A program made the position numbers and the translations under genes. Below, one piece after another: positions 6,978 to 13,771 of a DNA stretch of 13,771 nt (position 1 is its first letter; every line of letters starts with the position of its first letter). A model generated the notes under the pieces. That model was not told the DNA's origin, did no database searches, and saw nothing but the letters and a program-made list of their open reading frames with translations. The DNA is from Pseudomonadota bacterium (GTDB lineage Bacteria; CALINM01): assembly GCA_026415985.1 (NCBI GenBank), contig JAOAGA010000046.1, forward strand, positions 1 through 13,771. The letters run 5' to 3'.

Positions 6978-6985
6978 AGGCAAGT

Positions 6986-8035
6986 ATGGCAGAATTAAAG
7001 TATCCCAAAAAAGTTGTGTTAGGAGACATCACGGTAAGAGATGGTTTTCAGCATGAAGAAAAGTTTATCCCAACGGAAGCAAAAATCTGGCTTGCAGAAG
7101 AGCTTGTACTGGCAGGGTTCAGAAGGATTGAAGTGACAAACTTCGGGAATCCGAAAGGTATGCCTCAGTTTAAGGATGCCGAACAGGTTCTCAAAGGTAT
7201 CAGAAACAGCAAAAGGATCGCCCATTTACTCAAGGATGTTGAGATCACTACAGTAACGATCAGGGAACAGGCGGTCGCAAGGGCAATTGAAGCCAAAAAA
7301 GAAGGATGGGGGCCCGATAGGATATTACAGATGGTTTCAACCAGTGAGTCTCATCAATTGAAAAACTCAGGCCTGACACACAAAGAATATTGGGCAATGA
7401 CTGAAAAGTGTATAAAAGATGCAAAAGATGTCGGACTTAAGTTTAATGGAACCGTAAGTACCATATGGGGATGCCCCATTGAAGGTCCCACAGAGCTTAA
7501 GAAGGCAGTGGAGTTTACTAAAAGATACCTCAGTATAGGTGCAGATGATATTGAACATGCCGATCACGATGGACAGGCCACACCTGCAAAGGTCTATGAA
7601 TATTTCTCAATGATCCTTGACGAAATTCCCGATCCGACAAAACATATAGCCCATTTTCATGTAACAAGGGGATGGGGGCTTGCTAACGTTCTTGCAGCAC
7701 TTTTAGCAGGTATTACCCATTATGAATCAACCTGTGGCGGTTTAGGTGGTCAGCCTGCAAATTTTGTTGACGGTGTTCCTGTATCCGGAACAGGCGATTA
7801 TTATTATAAAGACCCCAATATAACCGGCCTTGTCTGCACAGAAGATATGGTAGTTATGATGGACGAGATGGGAATTGAGACCGGTATTGATGTCGATAGA
7901 CTCCTTAAAATTGGCAATACAGTAGAAAAAATCGTCGGGAGAAGGCTTAGATCAGAATGTATAAAAACAGGAAGAATCCCTAAAGGTCCCACAGAGTTTT
8001 TGGATGAATCCTTAAAAGCAAGATTAGGAAAGTAA
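6986..8035 (+). CDS. DRE-TIM metallolyase, HMG-CoA lyase-like (HMGL-like domain), substrate unknown
   Basis: This 349-residue TIM-barrel protein of the HMGL-like (PF00682) superfamily has the opening catalytic motif GDITVRDGFQ (R18, D19) and the metal-binding pair H223-F-H225, followed by GWGLANVLAALLAG. True HMG-CoA lyases carry a loop with GLGGCP and a catalytic cysteine. Here it reads GGLGGQP, with Gln256 in that place and C250 six residues earlier. The downstream glycine-asparagine turn is also altered (SGTGDYYYKDP). The protein is therefore a relative of HMG-CoA lyase, isopropylmalate/homocitrate synthases and carboxylase 5S subunits, but its reaction is uncertain: acyl-CoA lysis or condensation are both possible. 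Its own promoter, strong ribosome binding site and terminator make it monocistronic. Its codon use appears richer in G and C than its neighbours, which may reflect high expression or transfer. Confidence 0.88.
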   Translation: MAELKYPKKVVLGDITVRDGFQHEEKFIPTEAKIWLAEELVLAGFRRIEVTNFGNPKGMPQFKDAEQVLKGIRNSKRIAHLLKDVEITTVTIREQAVARAIEAKKEGWGPDRILQMVSTSESHQLKNSGLTHKEYWAMTEKCIKDAKDVGLKFNGTVSTIWGCPIEGPTELKKAVEFTKRYLSIGADDIEHADHDGQATPAKVYEYFSMILDEIPDPTKHIAHFHVTRGWGLANVLAALLAGITHYESTCGGLGGQPANFVDGVPVSGTGDYYYKDPNITGLVCTEDMVVMMDEMGIETGIDVDRLLKIGNTVEKIVGRRLRSECIKTGRIPKGPTEFLDESLKARLGK

Positions 8036-8051
8036 CCTCCTATAATCCCTT

Positions 8052-8090
8052 GTGGAAGGACATAGTTCCTTCCACCCCTCTTTTTTATTT
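8052..8090 (+). terminator. Intrinsic terminator after the lyase gene
   Basis: A perfect 9-base stem, GTGGAAGGA (8052-8060) with TCCTTCCAC (8067-8075), closes a 6-base loop. It is followed by CCCTC and the T-rich run TTTTTTATTT. It lies 16 bases after the lyase stop and works for rightward transcription. The T-run reaches the stop codon of the converging oxidoreductase beta gene. No T-run is present on the other strand. Confidence 0.92.
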
Positions 8091-8955
8091 AGCTCTCTCT
8101 TATCTCTTCTATCAGTTCCGAAATGGAAATATCTGAAATATCATATTCAGAGAGTGGTTTATCTCTAAGTTCCTCAGAGCTTTCTTCATAGGTTGGCTTT
8201 GAGATCTTATAGAAAATACCTATGGGAATTTTATCATTATTAACATCTAAGGCATATTTTAAAGCATTATTAAAATCTTCAGGGTTATGGCCTGCATCTT
8301 CAAGTTTAAATACCCTCGGATTATAAAAGGGATAAGAAAAATTAGGGTTAAAGGTCACACAGGGTTGCAAGACATCGATTACCGCAAATCCTTTATGCTT
8401 AATTGCCTGAATTATCAGAGAAGTGAGATGGTCAATCTCTCCTGAATATCCTCTGGCAACAAATGTTGCTCCCTGAATAATTGCTAAGGCAAGGGGGTTT
8501 ATGGGCTGTTCTATAACCCCAAAGGGTGTAGATTTAGACTGAAAGCCTTGAGGACTTGTCGGTGAAGTCTGACCGGTCGTTAATCCGTAAACCCTGTTAT
8601 CATGTATGATATAGGTAATATCTATATTTCTTCTGCAGGTATGAATAAAATGCCCAAGCCCTATTCCAAGCCCGTCTCCATCACCAGAAGTGGCAACTAC
8701 GTTTAGTTTGTGATTTGCCAGTTTAATCCCCGAAGCAACAGGCAGAGTCCTGCCATGGATGCTATGAAATCCATAAACTTTAATAAAATTTGAGAGATTG
8801 CCCGAGCATCCTATGCCAAAAACCATACAGACATCATTATTATCAAAGCCCAACTCAGTATAGGCACTTTTCAATGCATACCAGATGCCAAAATTACCAC
8901 AGCCCGGACACCATGAAGGTGTTTGATAGGTATTAAATTTCTGATTATCTTTCAT
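8089..8955 (-). CDS. 2-oxoacid:ferredoxin oxidoreductase, beta (TPP-binding) subunit, KorB-type
   Basis: This subunit binds thiamine pyrophosphate and a [4Fe-4S] cluster, and with the alpha subunit oxidises a 2-oxoacid plus CoA to acyl-CoA, CO2 and reduced ferredoxin (or the reverse, CO2-fixing direction). The 288-residue protein shows C16-PG-C19-G, C50 (GIGCSG) and C199 as cluster ligands. The TPP/Mg2+ motif GDGDGLGIGLGH starts near residue 91 and continues to HDN-x-VYGLTTGQTSPTS. That last segment resembles the 2-oxoglutarate or broad 2-oxoacid two-subunit enzymes more than pyruvate-specific four-subunit ones, so korB is the likely label but the substrate is unproven. The start is ATG with AAGGAG 7 bases upstream. 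It begins 2 bases after the alpha stop. The enzyme is cytoplasmic. Confidence 0.95.
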   Translation of the reverse strand: MKDNQKFNTYQTPSWCPGCGNFGIWYALKSAYTELGFDNNDVCMVFGIGCSGNLSNFIKVYGFHSIHGRTLPVASGIKLANHKLNVVATSGDGDGLGIGLGHFIHTCRRNIDITYIIHDNRVYGLTTGQTSPTSPQGFQSKSTPFGVIEQPINPLALAIIQGATFVARGYSGEIDHLTSLIIQAIKHKGFAVIDVLQPCVTFNPNFSYPFYNPRVFKLEDAGHNPEDFNNALKYALDVNNDKIPIGIFYKISKPTYEESSEELRDKPLSEYDISDISISELIEEIRES

Positions 8956-8957
8956 GC

Positions 8958-10673
8958 CTAACTCCTTAAGTATTTTTTAATTTTTTCAACTATCTCATCT
9001 GGAAAAAAGGGCCTGCCATCATCTTTTAATATTAAATTATCTATCTTAATACACAAATTTTCCTGAATAATCCCGGCAAACTGACCTGTGTAGTTGTTCT
9101 CTATAACTACTACCCTTTTAGCTTTCTTGATAAAATCAAGATAATGATCAGAGACAAAAGGATGAGGACACAGAGAATGGAGGAAATTGGTCTTAACCCC
9201 TTCTTCTTTTAAAATCTCCATAGCCCTAAGAACAGACAACTTGACTGAACCAAAGCCTATTAGTGAAATATCTGCATCGCTATCACCATATAAGTTAGGT
9301 TTTGGTATCTCCTTAACTATTAAACCTCTCCTTTTAAATCTTTTTTCCAACATCTTTTCCCGAATATGAGCCTCTTCGCTAACCAATCCATACTCGTCAT
9401 GTTCGTCACTATTGGCCAGTTGCAGGCCATTTTTTGCTGGTGGTATAGCCCTGAAAGATATTCCATCCTCTATTGATAGATCATATCTTTTATATCCTTC
9501 CTGAGCCTCCCTAAGTATCTTTCCTCTTTCAATTTTTAAATCTGAACCTGACAGATCATCTACACTTTCAGAGCTCTCCGATAGCAATTTATCACTCAAT
9601 AAAAATACAGGTATCTGATATTTTTCTGCCAAATTAAAGGCAAGCTGAATCAACTGATAGGCTTCTTTAACATCTCCGGGTGTCAGGACAACTCTTAAGA
9701 ACTCACCCTGTGATGCATGGATTATAAATCTTAAATCACCTTGATCTGTCCATGTGGGCATACCAGTGCTTGGTCCCGGTCTCATACATTCTACTATCAC
9801 GAGGGGGGTTTCTGTAATAGCAGACATACCAAGGGCCTCAGACATCAAGCTAAATCCGCCACCTGATGTGCCCACCATTGCCCTTACCCCCGCAAAGTTA
9901 GCACCTATGGCTGTAAGTATTGCCGAAATCTCATCTTCGGCATGCTTAACAAGAATTTTAAACCTGTGAGATAATGGAGCTAAAAAATGTAGTATCGATG
10001 AGGCGGGAGTCATGGGATAGGCAGCATAGAGCTTTAATCCGGCCTTTATTGCTCCTAAGGAGATGGCCTCGTTGCCCGTTAAAACCATATTTTTTTTGTC
10101 ATCTATTGGCTTTAAAGAGATTTTAAAGTCTCCTTTAAAATTTTCCTTAACATAATCATATCCCAAGCTAACTGCCTTTTCATTCATACCAATAACCTTT
10201 TCTCCTTTATCCCTGAAGGCCCTTCTGACAGTATCGAGTACATTTTCTACAGGAACAGACAAAAATGCAAAGGATGCACCTAAGGCAACATTATTTTTTG
10301 TAATCTTTCCACCTGCTGACAGAGCTAAATCATCCATTGGTAAATAGAAAATTCTCTCCGATAAGCCGTAGTCTTTCAGATGAGAATCTGCAATTATAAC
10401 TCCATCTTCTTTGACATAGTTGCTATGCAGATCTATGGTTTCTTTATTAAGGGCAACAAGAATATCCAACCCTTTTTCCGCAAAAACCGGTTTGTTGTCC
10501 CTAACCCTGACCTGATAGCAGTTGTGTCCACCTCTTATTCTTGACGGATATTCAGGATAATTATAGACCTCTAAGCCCAATCTTGCGCAGACCTTTGAAA
10601 ACATAAGTCCTGTAACCATTATTCCTTCACCCGCCTCTCCGCCAATTTTCCAGTTTAAATCATTGACTCTCAT
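8958..10673 (-). CDS. 2-oxoacid:ferredoxin oxidoreductase, fused gamma-alpha subunit, KorA-type
   Basis: This is a 571-residue fusion. Residues about 1-185 are the gamma (CoA-related) domain, with GGEAGEGI (11-18) and the YPSRIRGGHN motif (42-50). Residues about 195-400 are the pyrimidine-binding alpha domain, with YPMTPASS (219-226), HAEDE, TSGGGFSLMSEA (269-280) and MRPGPSTGMPT. The last 120 residues are the C-terminal alpha domain. The order gamma-alpha with a separate beta is the two-subunit arrangement typical of 2-oxoglutarate-type enzymes. No separate ferredoxin-like delta gene is present. The ATG at 10673 has GGAGG 6 bases upstream. The 86-base gap before it contains a sigma-54 type promoter (10717-10732), and the regulator gene just upstream encodes a sigma-54 activator. 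The pair probably feeds reduced ferredoxin and central-carbon acyl-CoA pools. Confidence 0.95.
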   Translation of the reverse strand: MRVNDLNWKIGGEAGEGIMVTGLMFSKVCARLGLEVYNYPEYPSRIRGGHNCYQVRVRDNKPVFAEKGLDILVALNKETIDLHSNYVKEDGVIIADSHLKDYGLSERIFYLPMDDLALSAGGKITKNNVALGASFAFLSVPVENVLDTVRRAFRDKGEKVIGMNEKAVSLGYDYVKENFKGDFKISLKPIDDKKNMVLTGNEAISLGAIKAGLKLYAAYPMTPASSILHFLAPLSHRFKILVKHAEDEISAILTAIGANFAGVRAMVGTSGGGFSLMSEALGMSAITETPLVIVECMRPGPSTGMPTWTDQGDLRFIIHASQGEFLRVVLTPGDVKEAYQLIQLAFNLAEKYQIPVFLLSDKLLSESSESVDDLSGSDLKIERGKILREAQEGYKRYDLSIEDGISFRAIPPAKNGLQLANSDEHDEYGLVSEEAHIREKMLEKRFKRRGLIVKEIPKPNLYGDSDADISLIGFGSVKLSVLRAMEILKEEGVKTNFLHSLCPHPFVSDHYLDFIKKAKRVVVIENNYTGQFAGIIQENLCIKIDNLILKDDGRPFFPDEIVEKIKKYLRS

Positions 10674-10716
10674 CTTTTTCCTCCAAACTGATTTCTAAAA
10701 ACTTCAGGTTACTTAT

Positions 10717-10732
10717 TGCAAAAATTATTCCA
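10717..10732 (-). promoter_or_regulatory. Sigma-54 (-24/-12) promoter candidate for the oxidoreductase genes
   Basis: The minus strand reads TGGAATAATTTTTGCA, against the sigma-54 consensus TGGCAC-N5-TTGCA. The -24 TGG and the -12 TTGCA are exact, and GG and GC are separated by exactly 10 bases. The central three bases match at only one position. The predicted start near 10706 leaves a leader of about 33 bases with GGAGG before the ATG at 10673. It lies between an NtrC-type activator gene and the genes it would serve. Confidence 0.6.
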
Positions 10733-10759
10733 TTTACCTGTTTTTTTAACGCCCCTGTC

Positions 10760-12100
10760 TTATTCAATACCATACTCTTTTAGTTTATAATGAAGAGATC
10801 TTGGACTAATCTCAAGAAGTTTTGCTGCCTTAAGTCTGTTACCACCGGTCAGTTGCAATGCCCTGTTGATAAATTTTTTTTCCATATCCTCAATGGCCTT
10901 TTTTAAGGACATTATGTTTACATCATCAGCCCCTTCAATCTTCTCATCAACCCTTTTTTCAAACATATAATCAGGTAAATCTTCAATATCAATTTTATCA
11001 GAGTTTGAAAATATTAGAGTCTTTTCAATAAAATTTTTCATCTCTCTGAAATTACCGGGCCATTTATAGGATAAGAGCACTTCCATCGCATCATCGGTAA
11101 TATACTTACCGTTTCTTTTCAACTCCCTTTTAATGTAGGCTTCTATATCTTCTTTCCTTTCCCGCAGTGGTGGCACTTCTATAGGGATAACATTTAATCT
11201 GTAAAATAAATCCTGTCTGAATCTTCCTTCTTCTATCATCTTTTTCAGGTCCTTATTTGTGGCAGATATTATTCTTACATCAACCTTTATGGTTTTTAGA
11301 TCTCCCACTCGTCTTATTTCTCCATCTTCTAAGAATCTCAAAAGTTTACTCTGAAGTCCTTCTTTCATCTCGGAAATCTCATCAAGAAAACAAACTCCAC
11401 CATTGGCGTATTCAAAAAGTCCTCTTTTAGGTTGTGATGCATCGGTAAAAGCACCCTTAGCGTAACCAAAAAGCTCGCTCTCTAATAAATTCTCCGGTAT
11501 GGCAGAACAGTTGATGGCAACAAAGGGGTTGTTAGCCCTGTTGCTCTTTTGATGAATGAGTCTTGCAACAATCTCTTTACCTACACCACTTTCACCTGTT
11601 ATTAAGACCGGCTGTCTGTAGGGAGCTATTTTTTCTATCGCTAAGATTACTTCTTTTATAGCAGGGCTTTCTATGATCACATCCTTTAAAAAGTTTTCGT
11701 TAGTGCCTCTTTTTAATAACTCATTCTCCTTTAACAATTTCTCTCTTTCTTCAGCCTTTTTAATTGCTATAATTACCTCATCTGAGTTAAAAGGTTTTGA
11801 AATATAATCATAGGCACCTTTTCTTATGGCCTGCACAGCAGTATCAATAGAGCCATAAGATGTCATCATAATAACTGTAAGATTAATTTTTTCTTTGTTT
11901 ATTTGTTCAAGAAAAGCAAAACCATCCATTTTCGGCATCTTAATATCACAAAGAACCACGTCATAGATATCCCCTCTTACCTTCTCAAGGGCTATCTCGC
12001 CATCCTCTGCTAAATCTACCTCATAACCTGCCTTTGTAAGAACCGTTTTTAGCATATGTCTTATACTAAACTCATCATCTACAACAAGAACTTTCAACAT
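10760..12100 (-). CDS. Sigma-54-dependent response regulator, NtrC family, with variant GAFTDA loop
   Basis: This is a 446-residue enhancer-binding protein in three parts. The receiver domain (about 3-115) has D8, D9, phosphoacceptor D52, T80 and K102. The AAA+ domain has Walker A GESGVGKE (169-176), Walker B FLDE (238-241) and arginine-finger residues R295 and R301. A Fis-type DNA-binding domain spans about 400-446 (GNRLKAAKLLEISPRSLHYKL). The sigma-54 contact loop reads GAFTDA (216-221) rather than GAFTGA, so D220 replaces the second glycine. Phosphorylation should drive oligomerisation and ATP-dependent opening of sigma-54 promoters. It starts 3 bases after the kinase stop, with GGGGGA as ribosome binding site, so the two are a cognate pair. 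PilR/NtrC-like regulators are the nearest known type. Its target may be the oxidoreductase promoter downstream, by position. Confidence 0.95.
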   Translation of the reverse strand: MLKVLVVDDEFSIRHMLKTVLTKAGYEVDLAEDGEIALEKVRGDIYDVVLCDIKMPKMDGFAFLEQINKEKINLTVIMMTSYGSIDTAVQAIRKGAYDYISKPFNSDEVIIAIKKAEEREKLLKENELLKRGTNENFLKDVIIESPAIKEVILAIEKIAPYRQPVLITGESGVGKEIVARLIHQKSNRANNPFVAINCSAIPENLLESELFGYAKGAFTDASQPKRGLFEYANGGVCFLDEISEMKEGLQSKLLRFLEDGEIRRVGDLKTIKVDVRIISATNKDLKKMIEEGRFRQDLFYRLNVIPIEVPPLRERKEDIEAYIKRELKRNGKYITDDAMEVLLSYKWPGNFREMKNFIEKTLIFSNSDKIDIEDLPDYMFEKRVDEKIEGADDVNIMSLKKAIEDMEKKFINRALQLTGGNRLKAAKLLEISPRSLHYKLKEYGIE

Positions 12101-12103
12101 CTT

Positions 12104-13510
12104 CTATCCCCCAAAGATTTTCAATCTGACAAAAAATATACATCCCCTGTCGTAATTCTTGAAATAAATCTTACCACCATACTTAGTTACAAGACTATGG
12201 GCTACCGAAAGTCCCAGCCCTGTCCCCTTACCTACCGGTTTTGTAGTAAAAAAGGGATCAAAAATCTTGTCGGCAATCTCATCGGGGATACCACCACCCT
12301 CATCGGTAACTGATATTATAAAATTGTCTTCCTCAATCTGATAATCTATCTGTATCTTACCACCGTCCCTACTCGCATCAACCGCATTAATAATAATGTT
12401 CAACAAAACCTGCTTTAACTCTTCCGTTGAAAATATAACCGCTTTACCTTCAGAAACATTATTAATAAGCTCAATATTTTTAAAATCCTTTTGCGGTGCA
12501 AGAAGTCTTATAATATCTTCGATCACGTCCCTTACATTGCAGACAGAAACTCCGCCTTCATTTTTTGAACGGGCGAAGTTCAGTAAGTCTCTGATTATTC
12601 GGTTAATCCTTTCGGTTTCTCTGAAAATGAGATCAAGTATCTCCCTTTCTTCATCACTTTTGGCGTTTTCCTTAAGATAGGATATATAACCCATAATACT
12701 TGTTAGAGGGTTACCTATCTCGTGGGCAAGTCCTGCCGAGAGCCTTCCTACTGTGGCCATCTTCTCTGAAAATATAATCTCTTCCTGAGCAGATTTTAAG
12801 GCTAAATTTATTTTTTTTAACTCCTCAATATTATGTTCAAGTTTGTTTTTGTAGCTTTCAATCTTTTCCATCATTTCGTTAAACTGGTCATAAATTAAGT
12901 CCCACTCTTTTACATTTGATTTATCGATTCTTACCGTTATGTTATCCTCACTTACACTTTTATAAGCTTTTTTAAGGTTTTCAAAGGGGACAAGAAATCT
13001 TTTTCTGTAATAGGCAAAGGTAAATAAAGTAAGAGTTACAAGCGAAATAAGTCCAAAGGGGATAAAAAGAATAATGATACTTCTTAAGCTATTTTTTTCC
13101 GCGTCAAAATCCCTTTTCAAAAAGATTAAATAGGGCCTTCCGGTAAGATAGATAACCTTTTTTGCTGTTATTGACGGGTATAAAAAGTCTTTCTCAACTT
13201 CTATATCCATCCCCTCTCTCCACTTTATATCATCTTTAGAAAGACTATCTATACCAGAGATATTGGTCTTCTTTTCTATATCGTAGATACCATAGGCTAT
13301 GCCACCGGGAAGATAGAGTTTTAAATTATTATCAATGGGGTTTTTTTCAAGATCATAAAAAATTTTCTGCAGATTGAAGACCTCTATTTCAATTCTTTGT
13401 TTTTCGACAATCTTAATTGTTGCGATGAAGGTAATAATTATAGACAGCAAGGTAAGTAAAAAAATCCCGTAAATCAGTTCCGCACTTATTTTCCCAAATT
13501 TATTCGTCAT
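12104..13510 (-). CDS. Membrane sensor histidine kinase paired with the NtrC-type regulator
   Basis: This is a 468-residue kinase. A membrane helix (about 11-34) is followed by an extracytoplasmic region of roughly 105 residues that I cannot assign to a sensor family, then a second helix (about 144-168). A HAMP-like linker and coiled coil (about 169-245) follow. The HisKA domain has phosphoacceptor H263 in LAHEIGNPLTSI. The ATPase domain has N-box NIIINAVDAS (371-380), D403-E-G-G-G, the F-box DPFFTTK and GKGTGLGLS (427-435). All catalytic boxes are intact. The HEIGNPL box and the NtrC-type partner place it near NtrB/PilS/AtoS-like kinases. It has two membrane passes rather than the six of Pseudomonas PilS. 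The ATG at 13510 lacks a strong ribosome binding site. It lies 31 bases after the prepilin peptidase gene, so co-transcription is likely. Confidence 0.94.
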   Translation of the reverse strand: MTNKFGKISAELIYGIFLLTLLSIIITFIATIKIVEKQRIEIEVFNLQKIFYDLEKNPIDNNLKLYLPGGIAYGIYDIEKKTNISGIDSLSKDDIKWREGMDIEVEKDFLYPSITAKKVIYLTGRPYLIFLKRDFDAEKNSLRSIIILFIPFGLISLVTLTLFTFAYYRKRFLVPFENLKKAYKSVSEDNITVRIDKSNVKEWDLIYDQFNEMMEKIESYKNKLEHNIEELKKINLALKSAQEEIIFSEKMATVGRLSAGLAHEIGNPLTSIMGYISYLKENAKSDEEREILDLIFRETERINRIIRDLLNFARSKNEGGVSVCNVRDVIEDIIRLLAPQKDFKNIELINNVSEGKAVIFSTEELKQVLLNIIINAVDASRDGGKIQIDYQIEEDNFIISVTDEGGGIPDEIADKIFDPFFTTKPVGKGTGLGLSVAHSLVTKYGGKIYFKNYDRGCIFFVRLKIFGG

Positions 13511-13541
13511 AATATTTTTTTGTATTGTTTTAAACTGCCAA

Positions 13542-13771
13542 TTACATTAACTTCGATAGATACCAGCTAATTATCCTTTCACCCCAAAAAATATATATTA
13601 AAGCTCCCAGACACAAAAATGGTCCAAAGGGTATGGCAAATTTTGTGTCTTTATTTTTAAATAAAATCAAATATAGCCCGACAATCGTCCCCGTTAAGGA
13701 AGATATTAAAATTATAAAGGGAATAGATTTTAATCCCAAAAAGGCTCCGAACATAGCCATTAATTTTACAT
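13542..13771 (-). CDS. pilD: Prepilin peptidase (A24 family, PilD-type), C-terminal part, cut by the window edge
   Basis: The reading frame stays open to the last base, so the gene begins outside the window. The visible end is ?AT-V-K-L-M-A-M-F-G-A-F-L-G, which matches the second active-site motif GDxKLxAxxGAxLG. The incomplete first codon is compatible with the catalytic Asp. Two membrane segments follow: one beginning SIPFIILISSLTG, and one around FAIPFGPFLCLGALIYIF, both hallmarks of bacterial type IV prepilin peptidases. The enzyme cleaves and N-methylates type IV prepilins or type II secretion pseudopilins in the inner membrane. An internal ATG at 13760 falls inside the active-site motif and is not a real start. 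Its position ahead of a kinase/NtrC-type pair recalls PilS/PilR neighbourhoods, but that link is inference. Confidence 0.9.
   Translation of the reverse strand, partial: VKLMAMFGAFLGLKSIPFIILISSLTGTIVGLYLILFKNKDTKFAIPFGPFLCLGALIYIFWGERIISWYLSKLM

Noticed and set aside
6853-7056. 67-residue rightward open frame overlapping the lyase start
   Set aside because: It covers the AT-rich intergenic promoter and then runs out of frame through the lyase gene. It has no ribosome binding site and its composition is noise-like.
8958-10673. Pyruvate-specific identity for the oxidoreductase
   Set aside because: The gene layout (gamma-alpha fusion plus beta, no separate delta) and the beta-subunit TTGQTSPTS segment resemble 2-oxoglutarate or broad 2-oxoacid enzymes. 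The substrate was left open rather than assigned to pyruvate.
1-13771. CRISPR array, insertion sequence, prophage or toxin-antitoxin module
   Set aside because: No spaced direct repeats, transposase or integrase motifs, or small paired genes were seen on either strand. The genes are housekeeping, signalling and metabolic.

Overview
The window reads as ordinary bacterial chromosome: AT-rich, densely packed, with no phage, transposon or CRISPR signal. The gene content is a ferredoxin-linked 2-oxoacid oxidoreductase, an NtrC-type sigma-54 activator with its kinase, a DUF4388/PATAN signalling protein, MiaB next to a bifunctional nuclease, and a PilD-type prepilin peptidase. This suggests an anaerobic, Gram-negative, type-IV-pilus-bearing bacterium of the deltaproteobacterial, Nitrospirota or Deferribacterota kind, or a related uncultivated lineage. 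The phylum cannot be fixed from this sequence alone.

Layout, left to right. Bases 1-81 hold a consensus-like promoter and the first part of a yybP-ykoY (Mn2+) riboswitch. Both point left, so a manganese-handling gene is expected just outside the window. Bases 89-6068 are one tightly packed leftward run, in transcription order: miaB, a bifunctional nuclease, a GAF plus degenerate-GGDEF protein, a pseudoreceiver/DUF4388 protein, a PHP-domain phosphoesterase and an unrecognised 207-residue protein. Every junction overlaps by 4-19 bases except one 57-base gap. Upstream of miaB is a plausible sigma-70 promoter placed so that its transcript would be almost leaderless. Bases 6172-6819 (leftward) encode a stand-alone class I glutamine amidotransferase.

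Bases 6926-8090 are a self-contained rightward unit: a strong promoter, a strong ribosome binding site, a DRE-TIM (HMG-CoA lyase-like) enzyme and a textbook intrinsic terminator. Bases 8089-10673 (leftward) encode the two subunits of a 2-oxoacid:ferredoxin oxidoreductase. Bases 10760-13510 (leftward) encode the NtrC-type regulator and its membrane histidine kinase. The right edge cuts through a prepilin peptidase.

How the parts may work together. The clearest regulatory reading is that the kinase/regulator pair acts on sigma-54. A correctly spaced -24/-12 element (10717-10732) lies between the regulator gene and the oxidoreductase genes. The regulator carries GAFTDA instead of GAFTGA in its sigma-54 contact loop. 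Further left, two adjacent signalling proteins have both lost their catalytic or phosphorylation residues, so they look like binding or scaffold proteins rather than active enzymes. I see no clearly new defence or mobile system. The points most worth checking are the sigma-54 unit, the degenerate signalling pair, the atypical lyase and the partial riboswitch.
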